Source of the DNA: an uncultured Alphaproteobacteria bacterium
GTDB lineage: Bacteria > Pseudomonadota > Alphaproteobacteria > RF32 > CAG-239
Assembly (NCBI GenBank): GCA_934270475.1
Contig: CAKQPS010000005.1
Span: 84,651-148,650, forward strand
Length of the DNA: 64,000 bases
Reading direction: 5' to 3'
A program made the position numbers and the translations under genes. Below, piece by piece: positions 27,566 through 35,701 of this stretch. Numbering within the stretch: position 1 is the first letter of the stretch; the number at the start of each line of letters is the position of its first letter. The notes below the pieces were generated by a model. The model was not told where the DNA came from, did not search any database, and saw nothing but the letters and a program-made list of their open reading frames with translations.

Positions 27566-28326
27566 AAAAACAGCCCCATGCAAACCGCCCCGTTTTCTTT
27601 ATAACCGTTATAGCAATATTTATTAGCAATATCATATGTAATTAAATTTTTACCGCCTACCGCACAAGCAAAATACGCATTACTGCCTTCGTAAAATTTG
27701 CAGCCGGTACCGTCCTGTTTGATGCCAGTAGCGCCGTTTATAAAGTTATATGCTAAATTTATTGATACGCCATATAACCCATTGTTTGATTTTGCGCCCC
27801 AATCTTGAGTAGTCAGTTTTACACATTCTCGCTCGCTTAAACCGCAAATGCGCAAACCGAATAACAAGCCGTCCTTGGAAGAGTAAGGATAAACTGACGT
27901 ATTTTTTCCAATTGGCAAAGCATAGCTGTTATTAGGATACACTCCTGCCTGCAATGCTATCCACACTCCTAATCCGATATATGTTTTTTGATTAGCGTAA
28001 AGAGTCTGAATATTTGTAACAACCTGCGTCAGATAATCTACGCTTTTAATTATTTTATATTGCTCCATGGCTTTGGAATATCCGGCAATTCCGCCGACAG
28101 ATAACACCACGATAATCGCCAGCACCCCCAGCATTTCTATCATCGACCGACCAACACAATTGTCATCATTGGCTTTGAGCGCTAGCTCATTCGTCGAGTA
28201 TCCAGCATGGTACATCTGCTTCAAAAACTTGCAACAAACGCCGCTCCAACGTCTCCAGTACCCGTCATTATCGAGCTTATCCCGATAATCTTGTGTAAAC
28301 ATACTCCTTTTGAATAATAATGCCAT
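27559..28326 (-). CDS. Type IV pilin-like protein with two palindromic inserts in its leader
   Basis: The ATG at 28326 (MALLFKRSMF) is chosen. It has AAGG sites just upstream, and the longer open frame to 28617 runs into tRNA-Thr. The prepilin site is Gly followed by RSMIEMLGVLAII. The leader before it holds a 27-base palindrome (28264-28290, nine codons) and a 45-base one covering 28162-28205 (15 codons). The mature part has an alpha helix and a Cys-containing globular domain ending CMGLFFR. A middle segment with NIQTLYANQKTYIGLG parallels the gene at 55204, so those two are the closest pair. Role in a pilus is inferred. Confidence 0.75.
   Translation of the reverse strand: MALLFKRSMFTQDYRDKLDNDGYWRRWSGVCCKFLKQMYHAGYSTNELALKANDDNCVGRSMIEMLGVLAIIVVLSVGGIAGYSKAMEQYKIIKSVDYLTQVVTNIQTLYANQKTYIGLGVWIALQAGVYPNNSYALPIGKNTSVYPYSSKDGLLFGLRICGLSERECVKLTTQDWGAKSNNGLYGVSINLAYNFINGATGIKQDGTGCKFYEGSNAYFACAVGGKNLITYDIANKYCYNGYKENGAVCMGLFFR
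28162..28205 (-). repeat. 44-base palindromic element inside a pilin-like gene
   Basis: Same element as 8405-8448 (39 of 44 bases identical by direct comparison of the reverse complement). Its outer stem is decayed here while the GAGC/GCTC core is intact. With one more base it is 45 long and is read as 15 codons of the leader, ending six codons before the prepilin cleavage motif. Confidence 0.7.
28264..28290 (-). repeat. 27-base palindromic element inside a pilin-like gene (copy 3)
   Basis: On the minus strand GATTATCG and CGATAATGAC arms flank a nine-base centre. It encodes exactly nine residues (DYRDKLDND), in the same phase as the copy at 7667-7693. Confidence 0.75.
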
Positions 28327-28357
28327 AACCTTACCTTTCAACCCCTTGTTCCTCCTT

Positions 28358-28397
28358 GAGTGTGTAAAAAAAACGGTCGTTTTTTTACACACTTTTG
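28358..28397 (-). other. Long hairpin in the upstream region of the pilin-like gene
   Basis: AGTGTGT plus eight A is mirrored by seven T plus ACACACT, leaving a short GC-containing loop. Read on the minus strand it lies about 35 bases before the ATG. It could be an old terminator or a regulatory hairpin. The rest of 28398-28556 shows only the tRNA terminator and A/T-rich sequence. Confidence 0.5.
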
Positions 28398-28516
28398 CCC
28401 AAAACAAAGATTTCAAAATTTCTGAATATAACAAATTTATGAACAAGTTAAAAATGGCAGCAGACAACAAATCTGAATAAAAAAATTTGTAGTATTTTTG
28501 TAGTATTTTGAAAAAT

Positions 28517-28550
28517 ATAAAAGGGCTATGAATTAACATAACCCTTTGAT
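28517..28550 (-). terminator. Terminator of tRNA-Thr
   Basis: On the minus strand AAAGGGTTATG and CATAGCCCTTTT pair around a short loop, directly after the CCA end of the tRNA. Confidence 0.7.
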
Positions 28551-28556
28551 TTATAA

Positions 28557-28632
28557 TGGTGCCGACAGAGAGACTTGAACTCCCGACCCACTGATTACAA
28601 ATCAGTAGCTCTACCAACTGAGCTATGTCGGC
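28557..28632 (-). tRNA. tRNA-Thr (anticodon TGT)
   Basis: On the minus strand the acceptor arms GCCGACA and TGTCGGC pair perfectly. The D-arm begins AGCTCAGTTGG, the anticodon loop is TTTGTAA giving TGT, the T-loop is TTCAAGT, and CCA is encoded. 76 bases including CCA. Confidence 0.95.
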
Positions 28633-28722
28633 AACACAACTGAAAGAACTTATACACTAGCGTTTTTTTATTGTCAACCAATTTTTGAATATTTTTGCAT
28701 AAAAAATCTCTATCGGCAGGTT

Positions 28723-30483
28723 TTACGCCAGCTGCGCCTGATATAATGACGCATAAATACTGTCAGTTTTGGCTATCAGTTCTTTATGAGTTCCGGTTTC
28801 CACAATTCGCCCATAGTTAACCACCACTATTTTATCCGCATTGCGTACGGTCGACAGTCTATGAGCTATCACAAACACGGTTCTGTCTGCCATCAAATTA
28901 TCTATAGCCTGCTGAACAATAGCTTCTGATTTATTATCCAAAGCAGACGTTGCCTCGTCCAAAATCACAATCGGAGCATTTTTAATAAAAGCTCGAGCAA
29001 TGGCAATGCGCTGTTTTTGTCCGCCGGAAAGCAGCACGCCGCGCTCACCAATTTGCGTATCCAAACCATTCGGCAAATCTTTTATAAAATCGGTTAAACA
29101 AGCGCAGGAAACCGCATATTCCACATCTTTTTCATCTGCTTTTTCGTTTCCCAGCAAAATGTTATCGCGAATCGTTCCCGAAAACAAAAAATTATCTTGA
29201 AAAACCACAGCTATTTTATCACGCAGAGAATAAAGCGAAAAATCTCGAATATCCGTACCGTCTATCAAAATTTGCCCCGAAGTTACATCATAAAAACGCG
29301 GCAGCAAATTAACCAAAGTTGTTTTACCTCCGCCGGAATTACCGACCAAAGCAATAGTCTGCCCTTTTTTAACATCTAAATTGATGTTTTTAAGCACCAG
29401 TTTTCCGGCAACATATTCAAAACAAACATCTTTATATGAAATTCCGCGCTTTATGCTTTTCAGTTCTTTAGCCCCTGCTCTGTCTTCTATTTTTATCTTT
29501 TGCGTCAAAAGCTCAAAAACACGCTCCATTGCCAGCAATGCAATCTGCACATTATTAAAATTGTTGCCGATGCCTTTAATCGGGTTATACAGCAAAATCA
29601 GTGCCGCCACAAAAGAAACAAAATTTCCGGCAGTGATTTGATGATTAACAATGAGATAACTGCCTACCCAAATAACCAGCGCTATACCCAAAGAAACCAC
29701 AAAGTGCATAAGCGGCGACAGCATTCCGGTACGCTGCACCATTTTCATACCAAGCTTAAACACCCTGTGCAGCGTGTCGTTAAAGCGGTTATTCTGATAA
29801 TCATACAAATTATATGATGAAATAATACGGTTGCCGCAAAAACTTTCATTATAATGCGTCACCACTTCAGCGCTAGTAAAAACAGTTTGTTTATTTATAT
29901 CTTTTATGCGCTTTCTAACGCCTGTCAGCGGGAACAATGCTCCAAACAGTACCACAACCGCAATCAGCGCCAATTGCCAGCAATTATAAAACAGCACTGC
30001 AACCAATGACACCGAAGAGAAAAACCGCGTGAAAAATTGTTTTATATTACTCAAAAGCCCGCTACAGGCTGCGTCAACGTCATTGTTAAAACGCATCATA
30101 ATATTGCCGGAAGTTGTTGTATCAAAAAAAGCCGCTTCAAATTTCATAAGCTTTTCAAACAGCGATATTTTTACATCGCTGGCAATACGGGTTCCCACCC
30201 AAGTGTTTGTAAAGTTCGCCGCAAATGTAAACATGCCCTGCAAAGCGCTGAACAAAATAATAACCAACGGAATCCAAAGGGTATTGGTGTTTTGCTCTAT
30301 CATCATCACGTCCATATACGGCTTCAGCGCCCAAGCAATCACCGCGTCCATAGCGCCGACCGGCAATGTCAGCAAAATAGCCAGCAAAGCTCTGCCCCAA
30401 TATGGCTTAACAAAAACCCACATTTGACCATAATCATTTATGAAATGATTGTTTTTCAATTTTTCTTTTATTTCTACAAACAT
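28723..30483 (-). CDS. MsbA-like ABC exporter (membrane and ATPase domains fused)
   Basis: A 586-residue half-transporter acting as a homodimer, most likely exporting lipid A or a related lipid. Six membrane helices occupy residues about 30-320. The ATPase domain has the Walker A GNSGGGKTT, signature LSGGQKQRIAIARA, Walker B IVILDEATSALD and the switch His in IAHRLSTV. The ATG at 30483 is preferred over 30504 because AGGA stands about six bases before it. The truncated acetyltransferase lies just upstream on the same strand. Confidence 0.88.
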   Translation of the reverse strand: MFVEIKEKLKNNHFINDYGQMWVFVKPYWGRALLAILLTLPVGAMDAVIAWALKPYMDVMMIEQNTNTLWIPLVIILFSALQGMFTFAANFTNTWVGTRIASDVKISLFEKLMKFEAAFFDTTTSGNIMMRFNNDVDAACSGLLSNIKQFFTRFFSSVSLVAVLFYNCWQLALIAVVVLFGALFPLTGVRKRIKDINKQTVFTSAEVVTHYNESFCGNRIISSYNLYDYQNNRFNDTLHRVFKLGMKMVQRTGMLSPLMHFVVSLGIALVIWVGSYLIVNHQITAGNFVSFVAALILLYNPIKGIGNNFNNVQIALLAMERVFELLTQKIKIEDRAGAKELKSIKRGISYKDVCFEYVAGKLVLKNINLDVKKGQTIALVGNSGGGKTTLVNLLPRFYDVTSGQILIDGTDIRDFSLYSLRDKIAVVFQDNFLFSGTIRDNILLGNEKADEKDVEYAVSCACLTDFIKDLPNGLDTQIGERGVLLSGGQKQRIAIARAFIKNAPIVILDEATSALDNKSEAIVQQAIDNLMADRTVFVIAHRLSTVRNADKIVVVNYGRIVETGTHKELIAKTDSIYASLYQAQLA

Positions 30484-30570
30484 ACTTATCCTTTGTTTTG
30501 TCATTCAAAAGCATAATAGCGGATAATTTACAAAAGTAAACTGTTTGTCGCCGGATATAAACGGAAAATC

Positions 30571-30931
30571 TCAGATGTTTTCAACTTTTTGTTCTAAAGC
30601 ATTTATGTCGTTTGCGCACAAAACATCTTGTAGAGAGTCAATTTTTTCTTCCGGTAAATCATAAATTTTCAGCGCCAAAATCCGCTTTATAACTTCATCC
30701 GAAAAACGCTTTTTAATCACTTTTGCCGGATTGCCTCCGACTATGGTATATGGCTCAACATCTTTGGTAACCACGCTTCCAGCGGCGACCACGCAGCCTT
30801 CGCCAAGTTTTACCCCTGGCATAAGCATGGCGCGCATACCAATCCAGCAGCCGTTGTCCAAAACCGTATCGCCGCGGTGCGTATTATTGCCGCCCAGCAA
30901 AATAATCGCTTCCGCACCAATGCAGACATAA
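30571..30931 (-). pseudogene. Hexapeptide-repeat acetyltransferase, 5' end lost
   Basis: About 120 codons of a left-handed beta-helix acetyltransferase (maltose/CatB-like) remain, including the catalytic-loop region NNTHRGDT and typical hexapeptide turns such as [15 protein letters not shown] and [12 protein letters not shown]. The homologous frame can be followed back to about 30931, where a stop codon occurs inside the GTGTAC palindrome. A complete enzyme of this family is usually 180-210 residues, so roughly the first third is missing. A shortened product could start at Met 30900, but it would lack part of the active site. Confidence 0.7.
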
Positions 30932-30983
30932 CGGAATTTTTAAGCGCTGTGTACAAACCGGTACACGAGCGCAAAAATCCCTA
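30931..30983. repeat. GTGTAC palindrome, copy 3, at the broken end of the acetyltransferase
   Basis: GTGTAC (30949-30954), loop AAACCG, GTACAC (30961-30966), widened by GCGCT on the left and AGCGC on the right to an 11-base stem with one bulge. The 16 bases ACGGAATTTTTAAGCG precede it, identical to the left flank of copy 1 at 8493. It separates cvpA from the remnant gene. Confidence 0.75.
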
Positions 30984-30994
30984 GCAGATACCAG

Positions 30995-31024
30995 CTAGAC
31001 GAGGTTCTACAGATTCTCGTCTAG
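30995..31024. other. Inverted repeat over the end of cvpA
   Basis: CTAGACGAG (30995-31003) and CTCGTCTAG (31016-31024) form a perfect nine-base stem spanning the cvpA stop codon. No clear T-run follows in the transcribed direction, so a terminator role is uncertain. Confidence 0.5.
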
Positions 31025-31858
31025 CTTCTTAATTTCCCCCTTAGGTGCTTTTTCTTTTGTTGTAGCAGCGCTCTCGTCTGTGGTAACAACCTTGTCTTCA
31101 AGCTCGTCCATCAGCTTATCCAAATCAGAAGTTTCATCTTTTTTATAGCCATCGTCCTGTGCTTTGTTTTCGCTGTCAACTTTTGGCTGAACCAGCTTAT
31201 TAAAAAGCTCTTCTCCGCTTTTTTTCAGAACTTCGCCGCTGATACCGGCTGTATTATCAGTAGCTTTTTCCTCTGTACCTTTAGCCTCATCATCAGTTTT
31301 GCTTTCTTCAGACTTTTCTGTTGCTTTAGAGTCGCCCAAACCAAAGCTTTCGCCTTTAGCTTTCAGGTCTTCAAACCATTTTTCCGGTATCAAGCTCTTA
31401 ATCGGACCAGCTGCATCACTGGCAAGCTTAAAGTATTTGGATTCAGCAAACACGCCTTTTTGCGACTCTTCCGGTATCAGCGATGAAATCATAATTTGGA
31501 GCAAAATTACAATAATCACACCGCGGAAAATACCAAAAATAAAGCCCAAGATTCTATCCAGCGCGCTCAATTTACTGAAACGTATCTGCGTGCTGATTTT
31601 GTCTGCCGCCAGCACCCAAAAAATGCAGAACATAATCAAAATAACCATACCGGATACAAGACTGGAAAGCACTTCTGACGCAATATATTTTTGCATTATA
31701 GGGTCAACCACCGGCAACAGATAATAAACCGAAACGGCAGCTAAAATCCAGCCGGTAATCGACAGCAGCTCTTTAGTCACGCCGCGAGCGATAGCGACCA
31801 ATGCCGAAACGCCGACAATCACTAAAAATACCACATCTAAGTTGTTTAACTGTTCCAT
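31007..31858 (-). CDS. cvpA: CvpA-family membrane protein with an acidic tail
   Basis: A colicin V production-type inner-membrane protein. Four membrane helices lie in residues 1 to about 135, with conserved family sequence such as FRGVIIVILL. The rest, to residue 283, is a charged Lys/Glu/Asp/Ser-rich tail, longer than usual (E. coli CvpA is about 160 residues). Ten bases separate it from radA upstream. In Alphaproteobacteria radA-cvpA is a frequent pair, often followed by purF, which is not here. The function of CvpA remains poorly defined, with roles in envelope homeostasis reported. Confidence 0.88.
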   Translation of the reverse strand: MEQLNNLDVVFLVIVGVSALVAIARGVTKELLSITGWILAAVSVYYLLPVVDPIMQKYIASEVLSSLVSGMVILIMFCIFWVLAADKISTQIRFSKLSALDRILGFIFGIFRGVIIVILLQIMISSLIPEESQKGVFAESKYFKLASDAAGPIKSLIPEKWFEDLKAKGESFGLGDSKATEKSEESKTDDEAKGTEEKATDNTAGISGEVLKKSGEELFNKLVQPKVDSENKAQDDGYKKDETSDLDKLMDELEDKVVTTDESAATTKEKAPKGEIKKLDENL

Positions 31859-31868
31859 AGTCTTGCTC

Positions 31869-33251
31869 CTAATTAAACCAATTTATCAAACGATGAACAT
31901 TGCCTATTTCATAGCACGAAAGTTCATAATTTTTTGCACCTTTTTCTTTTTTATCCTTACCGAAAGACGGCGGAATAATAGCGCTGACAAAGCCCAGCTT
32001 ATGCGCTTCCTTCATACGCAGATTCGGTTGGCTGACCGCCCGAATTTCACCAGATAAGCCAATTTCGCCGAATACTACCATATCGGCAGGCAGCGGCTTG
32101 TTCGTAAGCGATGAAATAACCGCCATAGCCACCGCCAAATCGGCAGCCGGCTCTGTAATTTTCAAGCCGCCGGCGATGTTCAAATAAACATCGTGTGAAC
32201 TGAAATTCATACTGCAGCGAGCTTCCAAAACAGCCAAAATCATAGACAAGCGATTAGAATCCCAGCCCACAACCGCACGCTTAGGCGTTGAATAGCCGCT
32301 TGGACTGACCAAAGCTTGAATTTCTACCAGCAGCGGACGGGAACCTTCAATTCCGGCAAACACGCAGGAGCCGGAAACATTGCCCTGACGCTCTGCCAAA
32401 AACAGCGCCGATGGATTTTCTACTTCCACCAAACCTTTATCCTGCATTTCAAACACGCCGATTTCATCAGTTGCCCCGTAACGATTTTTTACCGCACGCA
32501 AAATTCTAAAATGATGACCGCGCTCACCTTCAAAATACAAAACCGTATCCACCATATGCTCTAATACGCGCGGTCCGGCAATTTCACCCTGCTTAGTAAC
32601 ATGCCCCACCAAAAACAGTACAAAACCTTTGCGCTTGGCGAGTTTTATCAGCTCATAAGCACAGGCTCTGACCTGTCCCACGCTCCCAGGGGTAGATTCT
32701 ACCTCATCAAGATACATAGTTTGAATAGAATCTATGATAACCACCGATGCTTCTGTTTTTTCCAATGTAGTAATAATGTTGCGCACATCGGTTGCACTTG
32801 CCAAATTAACCGGACTTTCCGCCAATCCTAAGCGGCTGGCTCGAATACGCACCTGATCAATAGCCTCTTCGCCAGAAATATAATAGCAAGAATACTTTTC
32901 CTTTTTATTTGCCAAACCGGCGCACACCTGCAGCAGCAAAGTTGATTTGCCGATTCCGGGGTCGCCGCCCACCAAAATAACCGAGCCAGGGACTAAACCT
33001 CCACCGGTTACGCGGTCAATTTCTTTAATGCCGGTCTGCAAACGGGCATAAGTGCTTTGTTCGCCTTTCAGCGGTACAAAATCAATAATTTTACCTTCTT
33101 TGCGCGGATTTATTTTAGAAAAACCATCAGTTTTCTGCACTTCTTCAACAATCGTGTTCCATTCGCCGCAGGAGTCGCATTTTCCCTGCCAGCGCGGATA
33201 CGTTGCACCGCAGTTTTGACAAACAAATAAACTAATGTTTTTCTTCGCCAT
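31869..33251 (-). CDS. radA: DNA repair protein RadA
   Basis: A hexameric helicase-like ATPase aiding recombinational branch migration. The N-terminal zinc finger has Cys11, Cys14, Cys25 and Cys28. The RecA-like core has the Walker A GGDPGIGKST and the RadA-specific KNRYG motif (normally KNRFG), followed by a Lon-protease-like C-terminal domain. Length 460 is normal. The gene begins three bases after mlaF ends, in the same direction. Confidence 0.95.
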   Translation of the reverse strand: MAKKNISLFVCQNCGATYPRWQGKCDSCGEWNTIVEEVQKTDGFSKINPRKEGKIIDFVPLKGEQSTYARLQTGIKEIDRVTGGGLVPGSVILVGGDPGIGKSTLLLQVCAGLANKKEKYSCYYISGEEAIDQVRIRASRLGLAESPVNLASATDVRNIITTLEKTEASVVIIDSIQTMYLDEVESTPGSVGQVRACAYELIKLAKRKGFVLFLVGHVTKQGEIAGPRVLEHMVDTVLYFEGERGHHFRILRAVKNRYGATDEIGVFEMQDKGLVEVENPSALFLAERQGNVSGSCVFAGIEGSRPLLVEIQALVSPSGYSTPKRAVVGWDSNRLSMILAVLEARCSMNFSSHDVYLNIAGGLKITEPAADLAVAMAVISSLTNKPLPADMVVFGEIGLSGEIRAVSQPNLRMKEAHKLGFVSAIIPPSFGKDKKEKGAKNYELSCYEIGNVHRLINWFN

Positions 33252-33254
33252 GGC

Positions 33255-34007
33255 TTATACGTCCATCTTTATCGGACCTTGCGAGCTGCCGTGAATAAAT
33301 TGCTGCAAATACGGATTCTCTGACTTGTCCATTTCTTTAACTGTTCCTGACCAAATAATTTTTCCCTGATAAAGCATGGCGATTCTATCGGCAATTTTGC
33401 GCGCCGATGCCATATCATGCGTAATAGTCAAGGTAGTAGCGCCCAAACCTCTAGCGGATTCGATAATCAAATCATTGATAACATCTGCCATAATCGGGTC
33501 AAGTCCGGTTGTCGGCTCATCAAAAAAGATGATTTCCGGACGGCTGATAATCGCCCGCGCTAACCCCACGCGCTTTTGCATACCTCCGGAAAGCTCTGCT
33601 GGCGACAAATCTGCCACGTCCGGAGCCAAACCCACCTGCCGCAGCACGCGGATAGCAGCCACCTTAGCTTGCTTGCGCGATTTTTCGCCTTTTTGCAGCA
33701 ATCTGAAAGCCACGTTTTCCCAAACGCTCAAACTGTCAAACAGCGCTGCGCCTTGAAAAAGCATTCCCATTTTTTCATGAATATCTTTCTTAGCGCCGAT
33801 TGTTTCTTCATCATCAATTTTAATTGACCCGCAATCCGGCGTCAACAGCCCCTGTATACATTTAATCAGAACCGATTTTCCCGTTCCGGAGCCGCCGATA
33901 ACCACCAAAGATTCGCCCTTTTTAATATCCAAATCAACTCCGTCCAGCACTTTCTTTTTGCCGAACGCTTTATATAAATTGCGAATTTCTATTTTATTAT
34001 CACTCAT
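33255..34007 (-). CDS. mlaF: ABC transporter ATPase of the Mla lipid-transport system
   Basis: A 250-residue ATPase powering phospholipid transport between the membranes. It has Walker A GGSGTGKS, Q-loop GMLFQGAALFDSL, signature LSGGMQKRVGLARA and Walker B IIFFDEPTTGLDP, with the family-typical ITHDMASA switch region. It lies eight bases after mlaE. The substrate-binding mlaD and the lipoprotein partners are not in the window. Confidence 0.9.
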   Translation of the reverse strand: MSDNKIEIRNLYKAFGKKKVLDGVDLDIKKGESLVVIGGSGTGKSVLIKCIQGLLTPDCGSIKIDDEETIGAKKDIHEKMGMLFQGAALFDSLSVWENVAFRLLQKGEKSRKQAKVAAIRVLRQVGLAPDVADLSPAELSGGMQKRVGLARAIISRPEIIFFDEPTTGLDPIMADVINDLIIESARGLGATTLTITHDMASARKIADRIAMLYQGKIIWSGTVKEMDKSENPYLQQFIHGSSQGPIKMDV

Positions 34008-34015
34008 GGCGCACC

Positions 34016-34807
34016 CTATTTAGAAAAGAAAATTTCTGTAATCAGATAGTTAAAAATCAAAATCAAAATAGACGAAGAAACCACGGCATTGGTTGTAGCC
34101 TCGCCCACGCCCTGCGCACCGCCTTTAGAGCGATAGCCGTGGTAGCAGCCCATAACCGAAATTATAAAGCCGAATACTCCCGCTTTCACCATACCTGAAA
34201 TCGCATCAATCGCCTGCAGATTCTGCACAGTAGCGTTAATATAGTTTGCCGGATTAAAGTCCAATTTATAAACCCCGACCACATAGCCGCCAAAAATACC
34301 GATTATATCGCCGAACAAAACCAAAAGCGGCATAACCACCACGCCTGCCCAAAGTCTTGGCGCCATCAAATAGCGGAACGGATTTGCCGATAAGGTGACT
34401 AAAGCATCAATTTGTTCAGTAACGCGCATTGTGCCGATTTCCGCCGCCATTGCTGCGCCTATACGTCCAGCAACCATCAAGGCAGACAAAACCGGCGCCA
34501 GCTCGCGCGTCACCGAAATCAAAACCACTGTTGCCACGGCGCTTTCCGCACCAAACTTAGAAAAACCGGAATAAGTCTGAATAGCAATAACCATACCGGC
34601 AAACAAAGTCGTCAACCCAACCACCGGCAGGGAATAAAACCCCATATTCAAAAATTGGTTTATAAACAGTTTAATATAAAACGGCGGTACGAAACAGTTA
34701 TAAACAGATTTTGCCACAAAGCGGGTAAAAGCTCCCAGCTCCAGCACAAAAGAAAGCAAAGGTTTACCCAAAAGCTGCAAAAACGTTTCCATGTTTTTCT
34801 TTAGCAT
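34016..34807 (-). CDS. mlaE: MlaE-family permease
   Basis: The membrane subunit of the same lipid transporter, 263 residues with about five or six membrane helices. Family blocks include GLTTLFAGMVIAIQ, TRELAPVLSALMVAGRIGAAMAAEIGTMRVTEQIDAL and the C-terminal GAQGVGEATTNAVV. The ATG at 34807 is chosen over a TTG two codons upstream. It precedes mlaF directly. It belongs to outer-membrane lipid asymmetry maintenance. Confidence 0.92.
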   Translation of the reverse strand: MLKKNMETFLQLLGKPLLSFVLELGAFTRFVAKSVYNCFVPPFYIKLFINQFLNMGFYSLPVVGLTTLFAGMVIAIQTYSGFSKFGAESAVATVVLISVTRELAPVLSALMVAGRIGAAMAAEIGTMRVTEQIDALVTLSANPFRYLMAPRLWAGVVVMPLLVLFGDIIGIFGGYVVGVYKLDFNPANYINATVQNLQAIDAISGMVKAGVFGFIISVMGCYHGYRSKGGAQGVGEATTNAVVSSSILILIFNYLITEIFFSK

Positions 34808-34818
34808 ATTCAATTTTC

Positions 34819-35259
34819 CTATTCCACTGTCAAAAAATTATTGCGCAATTTAACTATAACCTTTTCCAAAATTGTTTGGTCTTCAGCATACAAATCTATT
34901 GCAGGAATTTCAACACCTAAAATATTTTCGCACTTATTTTTGGGCAGACGCTCCAAATTTTCTTTTGTCGGCAGCAAGTTAACCACTAAACTAACTTCTG
35001 CTTTGTCAACAAATTCATAATGCGAAATTCCGACGTTTCTTATTTCCAACAAACCTTTTATATTTTGCGGAGCTTCGCCTATCAGCCGATTTTCACACAC
35101 TTTTAAGGCAACAACATCATCGGCGACCAGCACCGCGCCTTTATTTTCTATAAATTTCAGTGCCAGCTCGGATTTGCCGCTGCCGGATTTCCCCCTAAAC
35201 AAAATTCCCTTGTTGCGCCACAGCACAAAAGAGGCGTGAACTGTGTATAAATCAGACAT
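34819..35259 (-). CDS. HPr kinase/phosphorylase-like C-terminal domain protein
   Basis: A 146-residue protein equal to the catalytic domain of HPr kinase: P-loop RGKSGSGKS (residues 22-30), VADDVV, and the signature GLLEIRNVGI. The N-terminal domain of the Gram-positive enzyme is absent, which is the normal short form in Alphaproteobacteria. There it acts on HPr of a regulatory phosphotransferase system. No ptsH or EIIA gene adjoins it here. It overlaps the end of tsaE by eight bases. Confidence 0.88.
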   Translation of the reverse strand: MSDLYTVHASFVLWRNKGILFRGKSGSGKSELALKFIENKGAVLVADDVVALKVCENRLIGEAPQNIKGLLEIRNVGISHYEFVDKAEVSLVVNLLPTKENLERLPKNKCENILGVEIPAIDLYAEDQTILEKVIVKLRNNFLTVE

Positions 35260-35701
35260 TTGTCAACCGCTTTTGTTTATTTTCATCATTTGTAGAAATG
35301 GTAATCTTACGTCCGTCATCAGTCATTTCTATTTGCACATTCCACATATTGCGCGGAGAAAAAGAGCCCATTCTTTCAGGCCATTCCACCAAACTGACGC
35401 CGGAATAAAATGCCTCTTCCACGCCCAGTTCAAAAATTTCCGCCGGCTTTTCCAAACGATACAAATCATAATGATAAATATCAAACGCCGGAGCGCAGTA
35501 TGTTTGCAGCAATGTAAAAGTCGGGCTTGGAACTTCGCCTGCGCCGGTAAGTTTTTTGATAAATGCGCGGGCAAACACGCTTTTTCCCGCTCCCAAAGTG
35601 CCGTTAAGCGCCCAAACATCGCCCTGTTTGCTGATTGCCGCCAATTTTTCAGCCAAAGCTATAGTATCATCTTCGCTATGAGAAACAAAAACTTTTTCCA
35701 T
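35252..35701 (-). CDS. tsaE: tRNA threonylcarbamoyladenosine biosynthesis ATPase TsaE
   Basis: Needed for the t6A37 modification of ANN-decoding tRNAs. It has the Walker A LGAGKSVFARA and the family blocks SPTFTLLQTY, YDLYRLEKP and VEWPERM. The ATG at 35701 overlaps the last base of the upstream stop codon (TAATG), indicating coupled translation; a GTG three codons earlier is possible. Length about 149 is normal. Confidence 0.92.
   Translation of the reverse strand: MEKVFVSHSEDDTIALAEKLAAISKQGDVWALNGTLGAGKSVFARAFIKKLTGAGEVPSPTFTLLQTYCAPAFDIYHYDLYRLEKPAEIFELGVEEAFYSGVSLVEWPERMGSFSPRNMWNVQIEMTDDGRKITISTNDENKQKRLTNV

Noticed and set aside
28327..28617. N-terminal extension of the pilin-like gene by 97 residues.
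   Set aside because: It would run through the tRNA-Thr gene and has no start signal; the ATG at 28326 fits better.
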